Positions 43,630-50,996 of a stretch of DNA of 64,000 nucleotides are shown in pieces. Position numbers and translations under genes: made by a program. Each line of letters starts with the position of its first letter. Position 1 is the stretch's first letter. Source of the DNA: Massilia sp. W12 (GTDB taxonomy: Bacteria; Pseudomonadota; Gammaproteobacteria; Burkholderiales; Burkholderiaceae_D); assembly GCF_037300705.1 (NCBI RefSeq), contig NZ_CP147776.1, positions 2,232,001 to 2,296,000 of the forward strand, in the 5' to 3' direction. The notes under the pieces were generated by a model, which saw only the letters and a program-made list of their open reading frames with translations, made no database searches and had not been told where the DNA came from.

Positions 43630-43656
43630 ACAGCCGGACGCAGTGCGCCCGGCTGT
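43630..43656 (-). terminator. Hairpin after the ceramidase gene
   Basis: ACAGCCGG / CCGGCTGT with an 11-base loop, 19 bases past the stop. The tail on the minus strand (ATGCAAAATAG) has few T, so it is a weak terminator candidate. Confidence 0.45.
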
Positions 43657-43674
43657 GTTTGCTCGTGAATCGCC

Positions 43675-45690
43675 TCAGTTCACAGCAAAATGGCGGCTTG
43701 CGCCGGACAGACCGTAAATCCGCCCGTTCCAGCCATTTTTATAGTCGCCATAGTGCACGATGCGATACGTGCCGGGCAGGGTGTCGGCTGGAATATCCCA
43801 GCTGATGCCAGCCTTGGATGTGCCCCACACCGGATCGACCCGGATCCAGCGGTACATAGTGCTCCAATCGCTGTCCGTCGCCACCACGCTCCAGCCGGCC
43901 CCGTTCCAGCGCTGCACTTCGAGGAATGTGCCGTTTTGGCGCAGATTGTTTTTCGGGTGCCCGGTCCAGAATTCGACGTACACCCGCTGGCCCCGGCTGT
44001 AATTGGCGGCGGCGTCTGTCACCACTTGGCCAAAACTCTTGAAAATCGGCACATTGTCCAACACCACCCCGGTTTGGAAAGACATTTGCTTATCCGCCAG
44101 ATTGCGCGGCGCCAGGGGATTGAGCAGGGTTTTGCCTTGTTGCATGGCGCGCGCCAATTCATCAAAACTTTGCTGATACGCCGGCAGCGTCCACTTGCCG
44201 AAATGGGTGGAGGCGCCTTCATAGTGCTGGGCCTCATATTCTTCCGGCGTGGTGACATAGCCGGCGTAGGCGTTGGCATAGCCGGCGAACACCACATGCT
44301 TGAGTTCCGGCATGGCCGCGCGCACAGTTTGTTTGATGCGGCGCCCTGCAGTGATGGTGAATTCGCCGGGTGCGGCGATGATGGCCATCTGGCCGATGCG
44401 CAAAATCGACACCGGCAAGACTTCCGGCGTCCAGGGGTAGGGGCTTTGCATGCCGGTGGCCAGCAAGACCGGCTTGGGGGCCTGGCAGGTGTGCACCCAT
44501 TGCGGGGCCGGAGCGATCACCCCGCCTAAGAAATTAAAGAAGGGATTGCCTTTCAAATCACCCTCATTAAAACCATCCAGCCCGCGCCCGTCTTCAGTGC
44601 CGGCGGCAAACGCCGAACCCACGGCTGCGGGACAGGTGCGCTGCTGCCCGGCGCCGGTAAAACGGGCCTCCACCGTGACATTGGAAAAATCGACATATTT
44701 CTGGCGGTAATCGACCGGGCCGCTCAAACCTTCCAGCGCGCCGTGATAGATTTGCAGCGCTTTTTGCAATTGGCGCTCGCCGATGATGCGCGTATTGTCG
44801 AATTCATTTTTAGTCGGGCCTGTCCCATCCAGATGCAGATTCGGCGTCATATCGCCGGCATTGCTCTGCGCAAAGGCGGCCACAAAATCATCCGCCCGGT
44901 TATAGCGCACGCCTTTGATATCGTGTTCCCAGCGCCATGCCGCATAGCCCTTATTGTCGGGCGTCAGCAATTGGTTTTGCAGCGACATCGAGACGCCATG
45001 AGTGGCGAACCAGGAAATCACGCCGACATCGGTATTGCCCTGTTTGAAGCGCAAAACTGTCATTTCCGGGTCGATATGCGTGCCCATTGCGGCGCGCTCA
45101 GTCGCCGGATTCCGTTCAAACGCCGGCATGGAGCGGTTATTGCTGGCGTCATGCAACTCGCCTTTGCCGATGCTCACGCTGCCCGGCTTGAGATCGCGGT
45201 GCGCCTTATCAATCGCCGCCACAATGCCGGACACGATGGCGTCAAACGTGCGTTTATTATGGCCCCAGGTGGTGAAGTTATACAGGGCGTAATGGGAAAA
45301 ACCGCCGGAGCCGCCATGCGTGTGGGTGGCCGACAGCACCACATTGCCGGCGTGATACAGATTGCCGTATTTGGCTTGCAGCTGAGCCAGCACGGCTTGA
45401 TGCACGCCCTGGAACACCATGCCCAGGTCGTTATTGACAAACACCACGCGCTGATTATTAGCGCTGTCGTGCACAATGAAGGCGCGCGCGCGTTGGCGCA
45501 TATGGATGCCGTGCGCCACCTGGCTCAGATTGGCATAGCCCATCATGCCCACTTCGGCAGCTTCGCCGGTGATATCACTCATGCCGCGCCCGACCAGATA
45601 GGGGTCGGCGGCGGCGGAAAAACTTGCAAAAGACAGCAGCGCTGCCAGACTCAGCCGGCGCGCAATAGGGGTGTTCAGTGCGGTATGCAT
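43675..45690 (-). CDS. Secreted neutral ceramidase family protein
   Basis: A 671-residue exported protein of the neutral/alkaline non-lysosomal ceramidase family, which hydrolyses the amide of ceramides. Signal peptide (residues 1-27), then GRGMSDITGEAAEVGMMGYA, the zinc site SATHTHGGSGGF (His123 and His125), WFATHGVSM, and the C-terminal immunoglobulin-like domain with VEFWTGHPKNNLRQ. The nucleophile motif reads NAGDMTPN, with Thr282 where known ceramidases have Ser (such as GDVSPN). Length (about 670) is normal. Known bacterial members digest host or environmental sphingolipids. The residue change means activity should not be assumed. Confidence 0.9.
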   Translation of the reverse strand: MHTALNTPIARRLSLAALLSFASFSAAADPYLVGRGMSDITGEAAEVGMMGYANLSQVAHGIHMRQRARAFIVHDSANNQRVVFVNNDLGMVFQGVHQAVLAQLQAKYGNLYHAGNVVLSATHTHGGSGGFSHYALYNFTTWGHNKRTFDAIVSGIVAAIDKAHRDLKPGSVSIGKGELHDASNNRSMPAFERNPATERAAMGTHIDPEMTVLRFKQGNTDVGVISWFATHGVSMSLQNQLLTPDNKGYAAWRWEHDIKGVRYNRADDFVAAFAQSNAGDMTPNLHLDGTGPTKNEFDNTRIIGERQLQKALQIYHGALEGLSGPVDYRQKYVDFSNVTVEARFTGAGQQRTCPAAVGSAFAAGTEDGRGLDGFNEGDLKGNPFFNFLGGVIAPAPQWVHTCQAPKPVLLATGMQSPYPWTPEVLPVSILRIGQMAIIAAPGEFTITAGRRIKQTVRAAMPELKHVVFAGYANAYAGYVTTPEEYEAQHYEGASTHFGKWTLPAYQQSFDELARAMQQGKTLLNPLAPRNLADKQMSFQTGVVLDNVPIFKSFGQVVTDAAANYSRGQRVYVEFWTGHPKNNLRQNGTFLEVQRWNGAGWSVVATDSDWSTMYRWIRVDPVWGTSKAGISWDIPADTLPGTYRIVHYGDYKNGWNGRIYGLSGASRHFAVN

Positions 45691-46057
45691 GCTCTCTACT
45701 CTCTTGTTCTGATAATTGATATACGCCAGGGACAGTCACGGGGAGACGCCCCGGCATTCCGGTAGTGCAACAACAGATACAGCGGATACAGCAGAAACGG
45801 CGTGCTGCTACAGCGAAGTCATGAGGTGAAAATCAAGCGGCAAAGGAGGGCTGCATGGCGCAGCGCCGGGGCCACGGGCCGCGTTGGCCCGTGTCTGACA
45901 CAGACGGCATTGCGCCGTCATTTTGTAAAAAAGGAAAAAAACAAACTGAAAAAGGAAACCACACCCGCCCGACCCGGCCACGCTCACCCAGGCAGGAGTG
46001 AGCGAAGCGACAGCGTTCGACACCGGCTAAGCCACAAAGGAGCTGGAGTCTGCCCCC
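45691..46057. other. Intergenic region upstream of the ceramidase gene
   Basis: 367 bases with two clear hairpins, CACGGGCC/GGCCCGTG (45873-45893) and GACGGC/GCCGTC (45903-45919, followed by ATTTTGT on the plus strand), and an A-rich stretch. They could end the minus-strand porin transcript or structure the ceramidase leader. No gene seen. Confidence 0.4.
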
Positions 46058-46960
46058 TCAGAATTTTTTAGCAAGCGACAGCACCAATGCCGTCTTATCA
46101 ATCCGGTGACTCTGCCGATTCGCATCAAACGCCACGCCATATGCGGCATTGCGCAGACGCGCGCCCACCACTTCCGCGCCGAACTCCAAACCGAAGCGTT
46201 GATGTGTCACGCCAATCTTCCAGTCCCAGATATCGCCGCCGGAAAAATTGCGCAATTTCTGATAGCCCAGATGCAGCAGCAATTTGCTCTGACCATCCAG
46301 GCGGTGTTTGTAATCCAGGTCGAGTAAATGCGTGCCGCCGCTATGTTTCATCCCGCTGCCATAACAATCCATGGCTTGGGACGGGTCGCCGCCCGCCAGC
46401 ACCGCCGGCAGATACAGCGAACCGCAAATCGTGGCAGTGTTATTGCCGCGCAAATCCTTGGACAGCACATACAGATAGCGTCCCTCCAGTGCGCCATAGC
46501 CGAATTCAAACACCCCATAGGTAGTGTCAAACTTGGTATTGGCCAAACCGGTCGGGGCCGGTATGCTCCAATCAATGCCGGACGGCAGGCCATTTAATTT
46601 GGCGGATGGAAACCACTCTTGCGCCAGGCCGACGCCAAAACGCCAGGCATCCGGCTTGCCCCAGCGATAGCCGGTGGCGGCCAGAATCTGCCAGCCATTT
46701 GAATCGGGAAAGATTTCTTTTTTCACGCTGCCCAGGGTCAGCAGACCGACCCAGCCGCTTTCATGCGCCAAAGTGAAATTGAGTTCCGCGCCGGGGCGGT
46801 TGAAGGTGTCAGACGTGCCGCGATTGCGGCGCTCACTTAAGATTTTGGCTTCAATGTCCAGTACATAACTCTGGATTTTCGGCTCATCGGCGGCCACAGC
46901 CGGAGTGGCGGCGGCCATCATCAGGCCACACGCGGCCATGCTGCAAAATGCTGCTTTCAT
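46058..46960 (-). CDS. TorF-family putative porin
   Basis: A 300-residue exported protein with a signal peptide (residues 1-24, ending AVAA). The mature protein starts with strands SYVLDIEAKILSERRNRG and continues as alternating amphipathic strands (WVGLLTLGSVKKEIF, FGYGALEGRYLYVLSKDL, WDWKIGVTHQRFGLEFGAEVVGARL), ending LVLSLAKKF with a C-terminal Phe, the outer-membrane barrel signature. It resembles the Gcw_chp/TorF group. The substrate is unknown. Confidence 0.8.
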   Translation of the reverse strand: MKAAFCSMAACGLMMAAATPAVAADEPKIQSYVLDIEAKILSERRNRGTSDTFNRPGAELNFTLAHESGWVGLLTLGSVKKEIFPDSNGWQILAATGYRWGKPDAWRFGVGLAQEWFPSAKLNGLPSGIDWSIPAPTGLANTKFDTTYGVFEFGYGALEGRYLYVLSKDLRGNNTATICGSLYLPAVLAGGDPSQAMDCYGSGMKHSGGTHLLDLDYKHRLDGQSKLLLHLGYQKLRNFSGGDIWDWKIGVTHQRFGLEFGAEVVGARLRNAAYGVAFDANRQSHRIDKTALVLSLAKKF

Positions 46961-47034
46961 TGGGGTCTCCCTGTTTTGAGGTTATTTGCACGGCGGATCT
47001 GCGTCCGCTATCTGCCTTCTTCCTGCCAGCAATT

Positions 47035-47463
47035 CTATTTTTTGCAGCCGGGCGGCAAGCTTGTCACCTTGCTCATTTCCTCAGTCTCACCCAGCAATTC
47101 CGCGCCGACAAAGGCGCGCAAATGCAGCACATCATTTTTCACACGCAGCACCGCCTTATAATTTTTCTTGCTGCGTGGATCATGCACCCAGCCATTGCGC
47201 CAGGCCTCATCGCTATATTCCTTCAACTTGGCGATCTGCAGACCGCAATCATCATTCGGCGTGCCGGCTTCTTTATCCCAGACGATTTTGCCGCACAGCG
47301 CACTGGCCTGATCAGCACAGGGCGCGAATTCAATCACCGCCGCCTTATCCGCCGTCAGCCATAAACCCTTGGCCAAATCCTGCCCCTGCACCGGCCCATT
47401 GCCCGCGCTGGCCGCCTGCGCACACAAGGCCAGCGCGATGCCGAAAAACTTGCTGCAGTTCAT
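47035..47463 (-). CDS. DUF2147 family exported protein
   Basis: A 142-residue exported protein with a signal peptide (KFFGIALALCAQAASA) and a DUF2147 pattern: GLWLTADKAAVIEFAPC, ALCGKIVWDKE, CGLQIAKL and WVHDPRSKKNYKAVL. Four or more cysteines suggest periplasmic disulfides. The family is of unknown function, often linked to cell-envelope or sugar uptake genes. Start ATG 47463; the preceding gene ends 20 bases upstream at 47484. Confidence 0.85.
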   Translation of the reverse strand: MNCSKFFGIALALCAQAASAGNGPVQGQDLAKGLWLTADKAAVIEFAPCADQASALCGKIVWDKEAGTPNDDCGLQIAKLKEYSDEAWRNGWVHDPRSKKNYKAVLRVKNDVLHLRAFVGAELLGETEEMSKVTSLPPGCKK

Positions 47464-47483
47464 GCTTTGTCCCCCTTGGAAGT

Positions 47484-48824
47484 TCAAGCTTGCGCCGGCC
47501 AGACCGGCCAGAAATCGGTAATCCGTCCCGTATCAAACAAGGCAATCGCACCGAATTGGCTAAACAGCGCTTCACTCTGACGCGGCCGGAAAAACACCCA
47601 GTCATCCACCTGCAACCCTTGTGCGCCTGAGCCTTGCAGCATCTGTTGATTGGAAGATGTCCCATATAAAGTGGAAGCGGAGAGACCGGCTGGCGACACC
47701 GGCTCAGCCAGCCATTGCCCGCCGTAAATGAAATACGCCTGATTGCTGTTCGGGTCCCAGGCGCGCGCCAGACCGCCCAACGCCTGCACCCCATACGGCA
47801 TGGCGAACTCGCGGCCCGCTTTCAATACCGGCGTGGCGATATAGCAGGCCGCTTTGAGTTCTTGCAACAGCGGCGTATCAAAATCACCCGGTTTCACAAA
47901 AGCAGAGCCAATCGCCACCTCATTCGCCGCCCCGCTTCCATCATGCAGGCGATAAGTTGGCGAACCGGCGGCGTTGAGCGTCCAATCGCGCCCGCCATGC
48001 GCAGGTTTGAGCGTTTGCAGAGCCAGTTGCAAGGCATCCTGATACACCTTTTTGGCGTGCGCCAGCGCATCGTCGCGCAAGCTTTGCAAGGGCAGCTTGG
48101 GAATGTGCGCGTCATACCCCATCATGCCGGAAAATTCCAGCAGCGGTTCTTTCCGGATCTGCTCCAAAACCTGTCCCAGCGCTTGGAGATCGGCAAAGCC
48201 GCCGCGCCGCAAACCGACATCCAATTCCAGATTCACGCGCAGACGGCGTTTTTGCTGCTGCGCCAGTTGCTGGTATTGCGTCAGGCGCGCCGGGCTGTCA
48301 ATCAACCATTGCAATTGGCGTTGATCATCAAACGCGCCGCGCATCTCGCGGTAAAAACGCGCCGCCGCCGCTGCCGGCAAAGGCTTGCCCAGCAAAATAT
48401 CCAGGTCAGGCCGCACCGCTTTTTCACCCAAAGCGGCCAGATGCTGCAAATACGGCAGATTGAACACCATCAAACGCGGCGTGCGCATCTGCAAAATCAG
48501 CGAGTCCAGCAGCGCCTGGCAGGGCAGGGACTTGGCCACCAGGCGCAGGGCCATGGGCTGCTTCATCATCGTCATATGGTGACGGATCGCGGTTTGATTG
48601 GCGAGCAGGCGGTTTTTGTCGATCAATAAAACCGGCTGCGCCATGCCGGCCAGGCGCAGCGCATCGGTCAGCAATTTGAAATAACTGCCATGCGGGGCGC
48701 CGGCGTCACGCGGGCGCAACAAGGCCGCGCCCAAAGCGCCGGCAGCCAGCGCGCCCAGCGCCATGCGCCGCTTATTCCAGGGTTTGCGCCCGGGTTTGTT
48801 TGCAGAAGTTTCGCTGGTGCTCAT
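47484..48824 (-). CDS. D-threonine aldolase-like (DSD1-type) PLP enzyme with N-terminal membrane/Tat-like segment
   Basis: A 446-residue fold-III PLP enzyme (alanine-racemase barrel) of the DSD1/D-threonine-aldolase group. The PLP lysine is probably Lys98 in ALRLVAKSLPC; NLELDVGLRRGGF, EFSGMMGYDAH and DWTLNAAGSPTY follow in the family order. Unusually, it begins with a positively charged segment and a twin arginine (NKRRMALGALAAGALGAALL, residues 18-36), suggesting a Tat signal or membrane anchor and a periplasmic location. It is separated by one base from the lactone-oxidase gene upstream, and a cytochrome c gene precedes that. The substrate is unknown; a D-hydroxyamino acid is possible. Confidence 0.8.
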   Translation of the reverse strand: MSTSETSANKPGRKPWNKRRMALGALAAGALGAALLRPRDAGAPHGSYFKLLTDALRLAGMAQPVLLIDKNRLLANQTAIRHHMTMMKQPMALRLVAKSLPCQALLDSLILQMRTPRLMVFNLPYLQHLAALGEKAVRPDLDILLGKPLPAAAAARFYREMRGAFDDQRQLQWLIDSPARLTQYQQLAQQQKRRLRVNLELDVGLRRGGFADLQALGQVLEQIRKEPLLEFSGMMGYDAHIPKLPLQSLRDDALAHAKKVYQDALQLALQTLKPAHGGRDWTLNAAGSPTYRLHDGSGAANEVAIGSAFVKPGDFDTPLLQELKAACYIATPVLKAGREFAMPYGVQALGGLARAWDPNSNQAYFIYGGQWLAEPVSPAGLSASTLYGTSSNQQMLQGSGAQGLQVDDWVFFRPRQSEALFSQFGAIALFDTGRITDFWPVWPAQA

Positions 48825-48825
48825 A

Positions 48826-50238
48826 TCAGGCAATGCCAAACAGGGTTTTTAAATAGGGCGTGAGAAATTTGCCTTGCGGATCCATGCTCTTGCGCAACAG
48901 CAGAAAATCATCCCAGCGCGGATACAGCGCGGCCAATTCCTTGGGCGTGAAGTTATGCAGCTTGCCCCAATGCGGACGGGCCTGGTATTTGCGGAAGATC
49001 GGCCCCAGCTCAGTCACCAGATATTCATACGGCTCACCGGCCAGGGCATGCACCGCAATTGAACAGGAGTCACGCTGATAAAACGGCGACAGCCAGGCCT
49101 CGTCGCCCTTGACGAAGCGGAATTCAAGCGGGAAAAACACATCATTGCGCTGTTCCAGGCGCGCGATGATTTCGCGCAAACAATCGATGCCGTGCTTGCG
49201 CGGGACATGACATTCGCTTTCATTAAAGCGTGTCGGGCGCGCATTCGAGAGCAGCTTGTAGGAACGGTTTTTGGCGTGTTCCTCAAGCTTGGGATCAATC
49301 AGTTTTTGCGCCAGCCAGCGCCGCATATTGGGAAAATTGCCGGCCCAGTCGCGCAGCCGCTTCAAATCGGCCAGCATTTGTTCGTCTTGCGACGGCGGCA
49401 TCAATACATCCTGTCCCTGATACAAATCATGCGCGATGGCGGCGGCGTAACCGGTGTGCGGCAGATAATAGAATTCAAAATGGCGGTGTTTTTGCGCCAG
49501 CTGCGGGGCGTCCTTGAGCATCTCTTCCAGCGGCTTGAGCCAGACTTTGCGCTGTAAATTAAAGGCCGGCTCGACCTGCAAGGTGACTTCACTGATTACC
49601 CCCAAGGCGCCTAGCGCAACCCGGCCCGCCTGCAGCAGTTGGGTTCCGCCGCTATCGACCCGCACCTTTTCCCCCAGGCCATTGATCAAGCTAAAGCCTT
49701 GCACCTGGGCATGCAGGGCCGGCAGCGTCGCGCCGGCGCCGTGGGTGGCGGTGGCGATGGCGCCGCAAATCGTTTGCATATCAATATCGGGCAGATTCGG
49801 CAGCGCCAGCTTGTGTTCATCCAGCGCCCGCGAGAGCTGAAATAAACGGGTGCCGCCTTTCACCCGCACCAGCCGGTTTTTACTGTCCACTTCCAGCAAA
49901 CCGCTCATTTTGTCCAACGACAACAAAACGGCATCGCTGGCCGCCAGCGGGGTGAAAGAATGGCCGGAACCGGCGCACCGCAAGAGATTGGCGCTTTTAC
50001 AAATCTGTTGTATTTCCGCCTCGCTGGCCGGCGTGGCGATCTGTTTTGGCGTGCAAGACACAATCCCCGACCAGTTTTTCCATTGCATCGCCGCGCCTTT
50101 GGCCTGGCTGAGCGCACTGGCGCGGGCCGGCTGCAGCGGCAGCAAACCGGCCCCGAGCGCAGCTAAGCCGGCTTGCAAAAAACGCCGCCGCCAGGCTGGC
50201 TGTCGCGCGGCTTTGTGTGGTGCGCGCTGCGGCTTCAT
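48826..50238 (-). CDS. Tat-exported D-arabinono-1,4-lactone oxidase-like FAD oxidase
   Basis: A 470-residue FAD-linked oxidase of the aldonolactone-oxidase type. The Tat signal RRRFLQ (17-22) followed by a hydrophobic stretch predicts export of the folded flavoprotein. The FAD domain has CAGSGHSF with His93, the usual site for covalent FAD, plus DIDMQTICGAIATATHGAG; the C-terminal ALO domain ends HWGKLHNFTPKELAALYPRWDDFLLLRKSMDP. It would oxidise a sugar lactone or alcohol in the periplasm. Electrons may go to the cytochrome c lipoprotein encoded just upstream, which overlaps it by four bases (ATGA), in place of oxygen; this is inference. Confidence 0.88.
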   Translation of the reverse strand: MKPQRAPHKAARQPAWRRRFLQAGLAALGAGLLPLQPARASALSQAKGAAMQWKNWSGIVSCTPKQIATPASEAEIQQICKSANLLRCAGSGHSFTPLAASDAVLLSLDKMSGLLEVDSKNRLVRVKGGTRLFQLSRALDEHKLALPNLPDIDMQTICGAIATATHGAGATLPALHAQVQGFSLINGLGEKVRVDSGGTQLLQAGRVALGALGVISEVTLQVEPAFNLQRKVWLKPLEEMLKDAPQLAQKHRHFEFYYLPHTGYAAAIAHDLYQGQDVLMPPSQDEQMLADLKRLRDWAGNFPNMRRWLAQKLIDPKLEEHAKNRSYKLLSNARPTRFNESECHVPRKHGIDCLREIIARLEQRNDVFFPLEFRFVKGDEAWLSPFYQRDSCSIAVHALAGEPYEYLVTELGPIFRKYQARPHWGKLHNFTPKELAALYPRWDDFLLLRKSMDPQGKFLTPYLKTLFGIA

Positions 50239-50618
50239 TCCTGCCCCGCCATGAAACGGATCAATTGCTCAAGTTCAGCGTCGCTGCAATCCTGACACAT
50301 GCCCATCGCCGGCATGGCGTTGATGCCCTGTTTCGCGCTTTGCAGTAATTGCGGCATGCCTTTTTGCAGCGGTTTTTTCCAGGCGGCGGCGTGTCCGCTC
50401 AAGGGCGCGCCTGTCCCGGGACGCGCATGGCAGGTGATGCAGGAACGCTCATAACGCTCAGCCAGCGCCGCCGCTTTCGGGCGCAGCGTCTCGGCGCGCC
50501 GGATGTCTTTATCGCTCGGTTCAAGATTGCCGCTGCAAGCCGCCAAGCCAAGCAGGGCGGCCCCGGCGAGTGCGCAAAACGCCAAACTGCGCGCACGCGC
50601 AAGAACAGTGAAAAACAT
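50235..50618 (-). CDS. Cytochrome c5-like lipoprotein
   Basis: A 127-residue lipoprotein with a lipobox at LGLAAC (Cys28). The haem-binding motif is CITCH (60-64) and the likely axial Met lies in NAMPAMGMCQDCSD; the Cys pair CQDC is typical of cytochrome c5, so it is a small class I cytochrome with a disulfide. Its ATGA overlap with the lactone-oxidase gene suggests it is that enzyme's electron acceptor. Confidence 0.9.
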   Translation of the reverse strand: MFFTVLARARSLAFCALAGAALLGLAACSGNLEPSDKDIRRAETLRPKAAALAERYERSCITCHARPGTGAPLSGHAAAWKKPLQKGMPQLLQSAKQGINAMPAMGMCQDCSDAELEQLIRFMAGQE

Positions 50619-50996
50619 AAAGTCTCCCCAATGCAGCCATGCTGCCGGATTTTAAAGATGTGGCGCTACAACGGATTGCGGGAACTGCTGTTTGGGGTCA
50701 TGCGGGCGCTGTGCGAATGCATATCGCAGTCTGTCACATCGCTAAGCCGCCAGACAACATTGTCCGCCTGCACAACGGCAGACAATCCGATTCGCTTGCA
50801 TGGTACGTCAGAGCGCACAGCTGTGCAACTGGATGACGCAAAAATGAAAGTTATCTTTAGTCGGCAAACATTTGCTTGCTTGGCGCTTTCCATGAGGAAA
50901 TCCGGGGAGTTTCCAGCAGCGGCGCAAAATGCTGCGGCGCAAAGGGGTGACAATGCTATGATTGCTGTTCTTACAGAACCCTATGGCCAGTTTTCC
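50619..50996. other. Divergent region, cytochrome and DUF349 genes
   Basis: About 380 bases holding two opposed promoters. An in-frame ATG at 50958 with GGGGTG upstream is an alternative start for the DUF349 gene. No other gene is supported. Confidence 0.4.

Noticed and set aside
45903-45919. Hairpin GACGGC/GCCGTC as an intrinsic terminator
   Set aside because: On the plus strand, where ATTTTGT follows, there is no gene upstream; on the minus strand no T run follows.
50349-50957. Very long N-terminal extension of the DUF349 frame
   Set aside because: It overlaps the cytochrome c gene on the other strand and the family starts with the MFxFLFKR-type segment at 50997.
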